Assembly: GCA_946610835.1 (NCBI GenBank)
Contig: CAMOCU010000040.1
Location: 1 to 7,597, forward strand
From: an uncultured Clostridia bacterium
Lineage (GTDB): Bacteria > Bacillota > Clostridia > Oscillospirales > Acutalibacteraceae
Length of the DNA stretch: 7,597 nt
Reading direction: 5' to 3'
Positions within the stretch are counted from its first letter, which is position 1, and each line of letters starts with the position of its first letter. The notes under the pieces were generated by a model. It ran no database searches and was not told where the DNA came from. It worked only from the letters and a program-made list of their open reading frames with translations. Both the position numbers and the translations under genes were made by a program. Below are positions 1-6,677 of this stretch, piece by piece.

Positions 1-49
1 CGGAAAAAGATCCATTCCTTCGTGCGCATCGGATTGAATCAGTGCTTCC

Positions 50-715
50 TTAGAATTCCGTTCCGTCCGCTTTGAAAAAGGCGGTGCGGCGGATGCGCGC
101 GTGCAGCGGCATTTGCGTCGCTTTTTGCAGCGCGTCCAGCAGCAGCGACGGGTTGAGCATGTCGTTGCCGGCTGTGAGCGTGGTTTCGATTACAACGGTC
201 TGTTCGCGCACACAGACGGAAAAATCACGGATCTTTTCGCCCAGGCTCACCGTTTTCAGCACCTTGTGCCGGCCCTGCTTGCCCATTTTTTCCGCCGTCA
301 GTGTGCCTGCGGCGACAAGATCGGCGGCTGCGGCGCAAAACGCCTGCGCCTGCTGCGCCGAATCCATCGGGATGCGCAGGGTATACCGCGCGAACGCAAT
401 GTCGGACGCTTTGAATACGGCGTCCTCCACGCGCACGACCTGCAGCCCTTCGGGCATAACGGCGTTCATCCGCCGGCCGATTTCCGCGTTGGACGTTTCG
501 TCCTCCATGCGGATGTCCAGCGGTTCGCCGTCGCTTTCCTGCCCGAGCGAAAGCGGCGCAAGAAAGTTCAGGTACGGATGGGGATTGAACCCCTCGGTGT
601 ACCAGATGTTCAGCCGTGCGCGGCGCACGGCGCGGGTGAAGCAGCGGTTCATATCGAGATGGGAGATGTACCTTGCTCTGCCTTCTTTTTTAATCCACAG
701 CCGTACAGCGCGCAT
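50..715 (-). CDS. TIGR03936-family (DUF2344) radical SAM-linked protein
   Basis: The product is 221 residues. It has the family's N-terminal signature: RYISHLD at residues 15-21, an Arg-rich helix to about 35, then YTEGFNPHP (39-47) and APLSLG (53-58). The family is known as a partner of TIGR03960 radical SAM proteins, either next to them or fused to them; its biochemical role is not established. No signal peptide or membrane segment is visible, so it is probably cytoplasmic. The ATG at 715 is preferred because GGAGG at 724-728 lies 8 nt upstream. Another ATG at 720 is only 3 nt from that site and in a different frame. The gene starts inside the 3' end of the radical SAM gene (26-nt overlap), which implies co-transcription and probably coupled translation. 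Length is normal for a stand-alone member. Family assignment is confident; function is unknown. Confidence 0.93.
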   Translation of the reverse strand: MRAVRLWIKKEGRARYISHLDMNRCFTRAVRRARLNIWYTEGFNPHPYLNFLAPLSLGQESDGEPLDIRMEDETSNAEIGRRMNAVMPEGLQVVRVEDAVFKASDIAFARYTLRIPMDSAQQAQAFCAAAADLVAAGTLTAEKMGKQGRHKVLKTVSLGEKIRDFSVCVREQTVVIETTLTAGNDMLNPSLLLDALQKATQMPLHARIRRTAFFKADGTEF

Positions 716-2546
716 CGCATTTTCCTCCGTTCAGTTTGTCCGCGCCGCAGCCGCCGCAGCGTGTGCGGCAGTGGGGCGTGGTCAGGCTCCGGCGGGCTTT
801 TTCGCTTTCCCGCCGCAGATAATTTTTGGACACGCCGTAGTCCAGATGATCCCATGGCAGAACTTCGTCGTACTCGCGGCGGCGGTTGGCGTAAAACGCC
901 ATGTCCGCCCCCAAGGCACGGAATGTTTCGACCCACAGATCAAAGCGGAACTGATCCTCCCAGCCGTCAAAGCGGCAGCCGGCGCGCCACGCCTGTTCGA
1001 GCACATCGGCAAGCCGCCGGTCGCCGCGGGCAAAGACAGCCTCCAGAAAGCTCGTGTCCGACTGGTGACAGCTCAGATTGACTTTGCGTGTGTGGATGCT
1101 CTCGCGCAGCAGCGCCTGCTTGCGCAGGATAGTCGGCGTGTCGTCCTGTGCCTCCCACTGGAAGGGGGTGAAGGGTTTCGGCACAAATGTGGACGCGCTG
1201 ATGGAAACGGTCACGCTCTTGCCCTTCGGCTTGTCGGGGTTGTAATAGTAGGCGTCGACGACCTTTTGCGCCAGGGCGGCAATGCCCTGTACATCCTCGT
1301 CCGTTTCGGTCGGCAGACCCATCATGAAATACAGCTTGACCGCCGTCCATCCGCCGGAGAACGCCTGCTTTGCGGTGTGCAGCACTTCCTCTTCGGTGAC
1401 GTTTTTGTTGATCGCGTCGCGCAGACGCTGCGTGCCGGCCTCCGGGGCGAAGGTCAGGGAACTGCGCCGCACGCCGGCGAGCTTTTCCATCAGATCCTTC
1501 GGGAAATTGTCCGCGCGCAGACTCGGCAGCGCCACGTTGATTTTTTCGTCGTCCGTCCAGGAAATCAGTTTGCGGATGAGCGTTTCCATGTGTGAATAGT
1601 CGCTGGACGACAGCGAGCACAGAGAAATCTCGTCGTACCCCGTGTTGTCGCAGATCTCGCGGCATTGGCGGTCGATCACATCGGGGGATTTTTCGCGGAT
1701 GGGGCGGTAAATAAACCCTGCCTGGCAAAACCGGCAGCCGCGGATGCAGCCGCGGAAAATTTCGGTCGTGGTGCGGTCGTGCACCACCTCGATCGACGGC
1801 ACCACAAAATCCGACGGACAGAACATGCTGTCCAGGTCGGATACGATGCGCTTGCGGACCACAGCAGGCGCGTCGCCGATCGGGGTCACCGCTGCCACAG
1901 TGCCGTCCGCGTTGTAGGACGCCTCGTACAGGGAGGGGACGTATATGCCGGGAATTTTGGCGGCCTCGCGCAGGAATGTCTGCTTGTCCGAACCCATTTT
2001 TTTGTGCCGGATCAGCAGGTCGATCAAATCGTTGGTCACTTCCTCGCCCTCGCCGAGCATACACAGGTCGACGAAGGCGTGAATCGGTTCGGGATTGCAC
2101 ACGCATGGCCCGCCCGCCGCGACGATCGGCGTGAGCGACGTACGGTCGGCGGCGCGCACCGGCAGGGCGGCCAGATCGAGCATATTGAGCATGTTGGTAT
2201 AGGACAACTCGTACTGCAGTGTAAAGCCGATCAAATCAAAATCGCGGATCGGGTCGCCGCTTTCGAGCGCGTACAGCGGCACGCCGGCGTTGCGCATCTG
2301 CTGCTCCATGTCGATCCACGGCGCGAACACGCGCTCGCACCATGCGTCCGGCCGCGCGTTGACCAGACTGTACAGGATCTTCATGCCCAGATGGGACATG
2401 CCGATCTCATAGGTATCCGGAAAGCAGAACGCGTACCGCAGATCCACTTTGTCCTTGTCCTTGACGACGCTGTTCAGTTCGCCCCCGGTGTACCGCCCGG
2501 GCTTCTGCACCGCGTCGAGAATACGTTCCAATTTGGCGTCCGGCAT
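690..2546 (-). CDS. TIGR03960-family B12-binding-domain radical SAM protein
   Basis: The product is 618 residues. Residues about 33-190 form a Rossmann-like, B12-binding-type region, with GMSHLGMKIL near 49-58, DLIGFTLQYELSY near 104-116 and LGEGEE near 164-169. I do not see the DxHxxG motif of base-off cobalamin binding. The radical SAM core follows, with the CxxxCxxC cluster motif at C267, C271 and C274, which should bind the [4Fe-4S] cluster that cleaves S-adenosylmethionine. FAPEAGTQRLR (366-376) and KLYFMMGLPTE (404-414) are typical core strands. The C-terminus carries a second cysteine group: C593, C597, C600, C610 and C614. The ATG at 2546 is chosen because GGAG (2554-2557) lies 7 nt upstream and a promoter sits just before it. 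A longer in-frame start at 2645 would place the promoter and the upstream terminator inside the coding region. The substrate is unknown. The downstream DUF2344 gene overlaps it. Confidence 0.93.
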   Translation of the reverse strand: MPDAKLERILDAVQKPGRYTGGELNSVVKDKDKVDLRYAFCFPDTYEIGMSHLGMKILYSLVNARPDAWCERVFAPWIDMEQQMRNAGVPLYALESGDPIRDFDLIGFTLQYELSYTNMLNMLDLAALPVRAADRTSLTPIVAAGGPCVCNPEPIHAFVDLCMLGEGEEVTNDLIDLLIRHKKMGSDKQTFLREAAKIPGIYVPSLYEASYNADGTVAAVTPIGDAPAVVRKRIVSDLDSMFCPSDFVVPSIEVVHDRTTTEIFRGCIRGCRFCQAGFIYRPIREKSPDVIDRQCREICDNTGYDEISLCSLSSSDYSHMETLIRKLISWTDDEKINVALPSLRADNFPKDLMEKLAGVRRSSLTFAPEAGTQRLRDAINKNVTEEEVLHTAKQAFSGGWTAVKLYFMMGLPTETDEDVQGIAALAQKVVDAYYYNPDKPKGKSVTVSISASTFVPKPFTPFQWEAQDDTPTILRKQALLRESIHTRKVNLSCHQSDTSFLEAVFARGDRRLADVLEQAWRAGCRFDGWEDQFRFDLWVETFRALGADMAFYANRRREYDEVLPWDHLDYGVSKNYLRRESEKARRSLTTPHCRTRCGGCGADKLNGGKCDARCTAVD

Positions 2547-2591
2547 ATCGTAACTCCTTTTTGTGGGATGGATTTGTGTATATTTGACCGT

Positions 2592-2620
2592 AGTATACCA
2601 CATTTGCCGCCCGGATGCAA
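2592..2620 (-). promoter_or_regulatory. Sigma-A-type promoter of the radical SAM/DUF2344 unit
   Basis: On the minus strand, TTGCAT (2620-2615) is followed after exactly 17 bases by TATACT (2597-2592). This is a good -35/-10 pair for a housekeeping sigma factor. Transcription would begin near 2585, leaving a leader of about 39 nt before the ATG at 2546, with the Shine-Dalgarno at 2554-2557. The promoter lies between the pot-operon terminator and the gene, which supports a separate transcription unit. It is predicted from sequence only. Confidence 0.7.
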
Positions 2621-2625
2621 TGACC

Positions 2626-2666
2626 GGAGCAAAAGAATCCCGCATCCTGAAAAAGCAGGATGCGGG
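2626..2666 (-). terminator. Intrinsic terminator of the potABCD operon
   Basis: A perfect 11-bp stem pairs 2639-2649 with 2656-2666 (arm CCCGCATCCTG), with a 6-nt loop. On the minus strand it is followed by ATTCTTTTGCTCC, a moderately U-rich tract. The hairpin begins 10 nt after the potD stop codon. There is no T-run on the other side, so it should act only on minus-strand transcripts. The weak U-tract leaves room for some read-through into the radical SAM genes. Confidence 0.85.
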
Positions 2667-2675
2667 AAGAGTGCG

Positions 2676-3734
2676 TCAGTCTTTTTTAATGTCTGTCCAC
2701 AGGTCGCTCTGCAGGCGGTTGATTTCGGGGCTGAGATTGAGGAACACTTCTGTGTTGGCCAGCACCGCTTCATCGGCATAGACCACGGTGTTTCCGGTGA
2801 TCTCAGGGTCAAGCTGCTTGACGGCTTCCAGATGCGGAGTGGCGTAGCCGATGATTTCGGCAGTCTTGACCGCGACGTCCGTCTTGCACATGAAGTTGAT
2901 GAACGCTTCCGCCTCCGCCTTGTGCGGGCTGTCCTTGAGCACACACATGGCGTCCACAAAGAAGTTCGCGCCCTCCTTGGGAATGTAATAGTCAATGTCG
3001 GGGTTGCCGTCCTGAATAATCAGCGCGTCGCCGGCATAGTAGGGCGCAATGGCGGCCTCGCCGGACTCCATCTTGTCAAAAATCTGATCCATGACGTACG
3101 CCTGCACGAGCGGCTTCTGCTTTTTCAGCTCCTCGGCGGCCGCTTTCCATTCGTCGGGGTTTTCGGAATTGAGCGAATAGCCGAGCTTCGAGAGCGCAAC
3201 GCCGAACGCATCGCGCGGGTTGTCGAACATGAGAATCTGGCCGGAATACTTTTCGTTCCACAGCAGATCCAGACTCTGCGCGGCCGCATCGGCAGGATCG
3301 ACCATGGATTTGTTGTAAATCACGACCGTCGTACCCCATGTGTACGGCACGGTGTACTGGTTTTCGGGGTCGAAATCCAGTCCCTTGTACTGCTCGCCGA
3401 TGTATCGGGCGTTGGGAATGTTGTCGAAATTCAGCGGCGCGAGCATATCTTCCTGGATCAGTTTGCTGATCATGTAATCCGACGGAATGACCACATCGTA
3501 AGACGCGGCGCCGGAAGCGATCTTGGCGTACATCTCCTCGTTGCTCGCGTAGGTGGTGTAATTGACGCGGATGCCTGTTTCTTTTTCAAATTCGGGCAGC
3601 ACGGACAGGTCGATGTATTCGCCCCAGTTGTAAACGTTGAGCGTGACCTTGCCGCTGTTGCCGCAGCCTGCCATCGACAGCACGGACAGCGCCAGCACTG
3701 CCGCGAGCACAAGGGAAAGAATTTTCTTTTTCAT
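2676..3734 (-). CDS. potD: PotD, polyamine ABC transporter substrate-binding lipoprotein
   Basis: The product is 352 residues. It starts with a lipoprotein signal peptide: basic KKK, a hydrophobic stretch, and a lipobox SMAGC ending at C24, the expected lipidation site. The mature protein is a periplasmic-binding-protein fold of the spermidine/putrescine class. It carries VYNWGEYID (34-42), SDYM (85-88), PYTWGTT (130-136), DNPRDA (171-176) and the IPKEG...VDAM segment (251-263). It should capture extracellular polyamine and deliver it to PotBC. Tyr233 and Phe259 appear to sit where E. coli PotD has pocket tryptophans (alignment by eye), so ligand preference may differ. The ATG at 3734 has GGAGG at 3742-3746, 7 nt upstream. 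Its ATGA overlaps the potC stop by 4 nt. It is the last gene of the operon, followed by a terminator. The general assignment is firm; spermidine versus putrescine cannot be decided from sequence. Confidence 0.95.
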   Translation of the reverse strand: MKKKILSLVLAAVLALSVLSMAGCGNSGKVTLNVYNWGEYIDLSVLPEFEKETGIRVNYTTYASNEEMYAKIASGAASYDVVIPSDYMISKLIQEDMLAPLNFDNIPNARYIGEQYKGLDFDPENQYTVPYTWGTTVVIYNKSMVDPADAAAQSLDLLWNEKYSGQILMFDNPRDAFGVALSKLGYSLNSENPDEWKAAAEELKKQKPLVQAYVMDQIFDKMESGEAAIAPYYAGDALIIQDGNPDIDYYIPKEGANFFVDAMCVLKDSPHKAEAEAFINFMCKTDVAVKTAEIIGYATPHLEAVKQLDPEITGNTVVYADEAVLANTEVFLNLSPEINRLQSDLWTDIKKD

Positions 3735-4528
3735 GAATGTACCTCCTTTTTCTGATCGCCGGATCGGCGAAAATTGACAATCAAAAGCAGCGCCATGACC
3801 GCCAGAAACAGCAGCGTGGACAGGGCGTTGATTTTGGGCGAATAGGGACGCTTCGTCATGGAATAGATGGTCACAGGCAGCGTCTGTGCCGTGGAACCGG
3901 AGTTGAAGTAACTGATGACGAAATCATCCAGCGACAGCGTGAACGCCATGATAAAGCCGGTCACGATGCCTTGCGAGATCTGCGGGATCACGACCTTGAG
4001 AAACGCGGGGACAGGGGGGCAGCCGAGATCCTGCGCCGCTTCGTAAATGTTGCTGTTCAGCCCGCGCAGTTTCGGCAGCACCGACAGCACCACATACGGA
4101 ATGTTGAATGTGATGTGTGAAATCAGCAGCGTGCCGAATCCCATTTCCATGCCGTTGAGCTTTGTGACAAAGAACACGAACAGGATCATCATGGAAATTG
4201 CGGTGACGATGTCCGGATTGGTTACGGGGATGTTGTTGACCGCAAGATAAGCCCGCCGGGGCGCTCCGCGCATGGCATGGATGCCCACGGAGGCGATTGT
4301 GCCGATAATCGTGGCGATCAGCGCGGAAAGCAGCGCGAGCGCGAGCGAAATGTACAGGCTTTTGAGGATCACCTGATCGTGGAACAGCTCTGTGTACCAC
4401 CGCAGCGAAAATCCGCCGAACTGCGTGCGGCTTTTGTCCGCATTGAAGGAATAGACGATCATCACTAAAATCGGCGCGTACAAAAACGCAAAGATCAGAA
4501 AATTGTAGACCTTGGAGAGTGCTTTCAT
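3731..4528 (-). CDS. potC: PotC, polyamine ABC transporter permease
   Basis: The product is 265 residues from the ATG, with about six hydrophobic segments (near residues 7-27, 58-82, 97-121, 127-150, 177-199 and 228-252). The cytoplasmic EAA loop that docks on the ATPase is EAAQDLG at 153-159, ending in IP at 171-172. DDFVISYF (201-208) is typical of PotC-type permeases. With PotB it would form the membrane channel for spermidine/putrescine. The ATG at 4528 shares one base with the potB stop. A GTG immediately upstream (4531) would give a 4-nt GTGA overlap and a 266-residue product. Both are a workable distance from GGAGG at 4538-4542 (9 and 6 nt), so the exact start is uncertain by one codon. 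The C-terminus is short and basic/polar, as expected for this family. Confidence 0.94.
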   Translation of the reverse strand: MKALSKVYNFLIFAFLYAPILVMIVYSFNADKSRTQFGGFSLRWYTELFHDQVILKSLYISLALALLSALIATIIGTIASVGIHAMRGAPRRAYLAVNNIPVTNPDIVTAISMMILFVFFVTKLNGMEMGFGTLLISHITFNIPYVVLSVLPKLRGLNSNIYEAAQDLGCPPVPAFLKVVIPQISQGIVTGFIMAFTLSLDDFVISYFNSGSTAQTLPVTIYSMTKRPYSPKINALSTLLFLAVMALLLIVNFRRSGDQKKEVHS

Positions 4529-5361
4529 CACATTATCCCTCCCGCGCTTGCATCCTTGTCAAAATGGTTCATGATCGCCATCGAGATCAGAATCAGGATC
4601 ATCAGCACAAGCGAAAGCGCCGCGCCGATGTTGTAATCCACAGTGCCGGTGTTGCCGAGGAAGTAGTTTTCGATAATGTCGCCGATCAGGAAGGTTTTGC
4701 CGCCGCCGAGCAATTTGGAAATGACAAATGTGCTCACCGCGGGAACAAACACCATTGTGATGCCGGAAATGACGCCCGGCACGCTCATCGGCAGCAGCAC
4801 GCGGCGAAAAATATTGACGCGGTTTGCGCCCAGATCCTGCGCCGCTTCGATGGTGCTCTGTTCGATTTTGGTCAGAACCGTGTAAATCGGCAGGATCATG
4901 TACGGCAGAAAATTGTACACCATACCCAGCACAACCGCGCCGTTGGTGTTGATCATGTGAAAACCCTCGCCGCCGAGCGCGCGCACGGCACGGTTGATCA
5001 GGCCGTTGCCTTCCAGAATAGTCATCCACGCGTAGGTGCGGATCAGGAAATTCATCCACATCGGCAGCATGACGAGCATAATCATGGTGCTCTGCCGCTT
5101 GACGTGCATGCGCGAGATGGCGTAGGCCAGCGGGTACGCGAGCACCAGACAGATCGCGGTGCTGATCAGCGCCAGTTCCAGCGAAGTAAAGAAGGTGTGG
5201 CTGTAATCCACAATGGACGCGACGTTTTGCAAAGTGAAGCGCCCTGCGGCGTCGGTAAAGGCGTAATAGACCACCAGCGCGATCGGAACGAGCACAAAAA
5301 TGGCCATCCAGACCGTATACGGCGCGTTGATCGCGACGCGGGACAGAGACTTACGATGCAT
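4528..5361 (-). CDS. potB: PotB, polyamine ABC transporter permease
   Basis: The product is 277 residues, an integral membrane protein with about six hydrophobic segments (near 17-35, 61-83, 92-112, 140-162, 197-218 and 245-266). The EAA loop is EAAQDLGANR at 172-181, ending in LP at 190-191. MLPMWMNFLIRTYAWM (98-113) is strongly characteristic of PotB-type permeases. It pairs with PotC to form the transmembrane pore. The ATG at 5361 has GGAGG at 5371-5375, 9 nt upstream. It lies inside the 3' end of potA (11-nt overlap), pointing to translational coupling. Its EAA loop shares the core EAAQDLG with PotC, consistent with both docking on the same PotA dimer. Nothing appears truncated or altered. 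Confidence 0.95.
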   Translation of the reverse strand: MHRKSLSRVAINAPYTVWMAIFVLVPIALVVYYAFTDAAGRFTLQNVASIVDYSHTFFTSLELALISTAICLVLAYPLAYAISRMHVKRQSTMIMLVMLPMWMNFLIRTYAWMTILEGNGLINRAVRALGGEGFHMINTNGAVVLGMVYNFLPYMILPIYTVLTKIEQSTIEAAQDLGANRVNIFRRVLLPMSVPGVISGITMVFVPAVSTFVISKLLGGGKTFLIGDIIENYFLGNTGTVDYNIGAALSLVLMILILISMAIMNHFDKDASAGGIM

Positions 5362-6490
5362 CGCCGTCGTCCTCCTTTTCGTAGGTGACGTCGGAAAGCA
5401 TCTCGATCTCGTCGCTGAACGTGCTGTAATCGCCGTACAGGCCGGAATACTTGCTTTTTTTCATCACATGGATGGCGTCCGGTTCGATGAACATGCCGAT
5501 GTTGCTGTCCGGCGCAACATAATCGGTCGTCTGGATCATCCACTTGAACCCGTCCACATCGACGATGATTTCAAAGTGGACGCCCTTGAATGTGACAGAG
5601 GTGACGTTGCCGCGGATCATGCCGCGCTCGAGCGGCACAACGTCCACGTCCTCGGGACGGATAACGATGTCCACCGGCTCGTTTTTGGCGAACCCCTTGT
5701 CGAGGCATTCAAAACGGTGACCGGCGAATTCGGCCGCGAAGTCCTCGCGCATGACGCCGTCCAGAATATTGCTCTCGCCGATGAAATCCGCCACAAAGGC
5801 GTTCTTCGGCTCGTTGTAAATGTCGATGGGCGTGCCGATCTGCTGAATCTCGCCGCTGTCCATGACGACGATCGTGTCGGACATGGACAGCGCCTCTTCC
5901 TGGTCGTGCGTGACATAAACGAACGTGATGCCCAGGCGCTGCTGGATGTTTTTCAGTTCGACCTGCATGTCCTTGCGCAGCTTGAGATCGAGCGCGCCGA
6001 GCGGCTCGTCAAGCAGCAGCACACGCGGCTGAACAGCCAGTGCGCGCGCGATTGCCACACGCTGCTGCTGCCCGCCGGAGAGGGAATGGATATTGCGTGT
6101 TTCAAATCCTTTCAGATTGACCAGCGCGAGCATTTCGGCCACAGTGTCGCGGATCTGCGGCTCCTTGACTTTCTGGATGCGCAGACCGAAAGCGATGTTT
6201 TCGTAAACGTTGAGATGGGGAAACAGGGCGTAGCGCTGGAAAATGGTGTTGACCTGCCTTTTGTGCGGCGGCACGTCGGTCACGTCCTGCCCGTCAAAAA
6301 TAACCTTGCCCGTGTCGGGCGCAAGGAATCCGGCAATAATCCGCAGGGTCGTCGTTTTGCCGCATCCGGACGGCCCCAGCAATGTGATGAACTCCTTGTC
6401 ATTGATGTACAGATTCAGATCCTTGAGGATCTGCTCCCCTCCTAAAGCAATGGAGATGTTTTGAAGATCAATGAGACGGTTATTTTTCAA
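5351..6490 (-). CDS. potA: PotA, polyamine ABC transporter ATP-binding protein
   Basis: The product is 379 residues, the ATPase of the importer. Visible motifs are Walker A GPSGCGKTT (39-47), Q-loop Gln85, signature LSGGQQQR (137-144), Walker B VLLLDEP (157-163) and H-loop His195. All catalytic residues are present. Residues about 240-343 form a TOBE-type regulatory domain with VIRPEDVDV (276-284). A further 36 residues, rich in Asp, Glu, Ser and Tyr, follow as a C-terminal tail. Translation appears to begin at TTG (6490): GGGGAGGAG (6504-6496) lies just upstream, no ATG lies between, and the next in-frame Met would remove the Walker A motif. It is the first gene of the potABCD operon, with a promoter at 6562-6590. 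Related ATPases for iron or other small solutes look similar, but the adjacent PotB, PotC and PotD make polyamine uptake much the best call. Confidence 0.95.
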   Translation of the reverse strand: MKNNRLIDLQNISIALGGEQILKDLNLYINDKEFITLLGPSGCGKTTTLRIIAGFLAPDTGKVIFDGQDVTDVPPHKRQVNTIFQRYALFPHLNVYENIAFGLRIQKVKEPQIRDTVAEMLALVNLKGFETRNIHSLSGGQQQRVAIARALAVQPRVLLLDEPLGALDLKLRKDMQVELKNIQQRLGITFVYVTHDQEEALSMSDTIVVMDSGEIQQIGTPIDIYNEPKNAFVADFIGESNILDGVMREDFAAEFAGHRFECLDKGFAKNEPVDIVIRPEDVDVVPLERGMIRGNVTSVTFKGVHFEIIVDVDGFKWMIQTTDYVAPDSNIGMFIEPDAIHVMKKSKYSGLYGDYSTFSDEIEMLSDVTYEKEDDGDAS

Positions 6491-6552
6491 TTATGCTCCT
6501 CCCCTTCACTCGGCAGAGCCGAGCCAGAATAGACTGCCACTGTTATCGGCAT
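6487..6552 (-). CDS. Possible 21-codon leader ORF ahead of potA
   Basis: An ATG at 6552 opens a 21-codon frame beginning MPITVAVYSG and ending GEEHN. Its TGA (6489-6487) overlaps the TTG start of potA by two bases, in a TTGA arrangement. It is in a different frame from potA. There is no Shine-Dalgarno before it, because the predicted promoter -10 box ends only 9 nt upstream; if translated it would be almost leaderless. Its 3' part covers the potA ribosome binding site, so translation could influence potA initiation. It may also be chance. No homology is recognised. Confidence 0.2.
   Translation of the reverse strand: MPITVAVYSGSALPSEGEEHN
6496..6504 (-). promoter_or_regulatory. Strong ribosome binding site fixing the TTG start of potA
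   Basis: On the minus strand GGGGAGGAG occupies 6504-6496, with its GGAGG core ending 7 nt before TTG at 6490-6488. No ATG or GTG lies between them in the potA frame. This is the main evidence that potA uses the rare start codon TTG. Confidence 0.8.
6509..6523 (-). promoter_or_regulatory. Small leader hairpin next to the potA ribosome binding site
   Basis: CTCGGC and GCCGAG form a perfect 6-bp stem around a 3-nt loop, ending 4 nt before the potA Shine-Dalgarno. A GGCAG upstream in the leader (6538-6534) could instead pair with CTGCC inside this hairpin (6516-6512), so two structures are mutually exclusive. It could modulate initiation, but it is short and may be incidental. Confidence 0.3.
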
Positions 6553-6556
6553 AGTA

Positions 6557-6574
6557 ATACAACTATAGTTCTAT
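6557..6574. promoter_or_regulatory. Candidate operator: 18-bp dyad over the pot promoter -10 box
   Basis: ATACAACTATAGTTCTAT is an 18-bp inverted repeat with 8 of 9 half-site positions matching. Its central 10 bases, AACTATAGTT, are perfectly palindromic. The -10 hexamer lies wholly inside it, so a bound protein would block RNA polymerase. No regulator gene is in the window to pair with it. AT-rich -10 boxes can be palindromic by chance, so this is a candidate only. Confidence 0.35.
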
Positions 6575-6590
6575 CGACAGGAAATGTCAA
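6562..6590 (-). promoter_or_regulatory. Sigma-A-type promoter of the potABCD operon
   Basis: On the minus strand a perfect TTGACA (6590-6585) is followed after 17 bases by TATAGT (6567-6562). This is close to the housekeeping consensus. The 40 bases upstream are rich in A and T runs and could act as an UP-like element. Transcription would start near 6555, giving a leader of about 64 nt before the potA TTG. The promoter follows directly after the terminator of the upstream gene, so potABCD is an independent unit. Confidence 0.85.
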
Positions 6591-6623
6591 TATCTTTATG
6601 AAAAAAAGCGCAAAAACTTTATG

Positions 6624-6660
6624 GAAGAAAAAGCCCCGCGGCCGTTTTGCAGCCGCGGGG
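6624..6660 (-). terminator. Intrinsic terminator of the Ig-like domain gene
   Basis: The arms CCCCGCGGC and GCCGCGGGG (6660-6652 and 6642-6634) form a perfect 9-bp GC stem, extendable by two inner pairs, around an A-rich loop. On the minus strand it is followed by CTTTTTCTTCC. It lies 17 nt after the stop codon at 6678. Strong stem plus U-run makes this a convincing rho-independent terminator. Confidence 0.92.
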
Positions 6661-6677
6661 ACAGACAGGGAAAAGGA

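Noticed and set aside
1..49. Possible start of a further minus-strand gene (ATG at 29 or 15)
   Set aside because: The AGGAAG at 50-45 is 15 nt from the ATG at 29, and the ATG at 15 has AAGGA directly against it. Fewer than ten codons are visible and none match a known N-terminus. A ribonuclease E/G gene often follows this pair in Firmicutes, but the fragment does not show it.
72..1595. Long plus-strand ORF (507 codons) opposite the radical SAM pair
   Set aside because: It is antisense to two well-recognised genes, has low-complexity Arg/Ala-rich translation and no family resemblance. It is a shadow of GC-rich codon use.
2547..2645. Upstream extension of the radical SAM gene to an ATG at 2645
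   Set aside because: The added 33 residues would be encoded by the terminator arm and the promoter, have no family resemblance, and the ATG at 2546 has its own good ribosome binding site.
1665..3755. Plus-strand ORF of 696 codons spanning potD and the radical SAM gene
   Set aside because: It runs antisense through two real genes, a terminator and a promoter, and its translation is His/Arg/Val-rich without recognisable domains.
4519..6445. Plus-strand ORFs of 289 and 381 codons opposite potB and potA
   Set aside because: They are mirror-frame shadows of potB and potA; composition is dominated by His, Arg, Asp and Val, with no ribosome binding site or domain signature.
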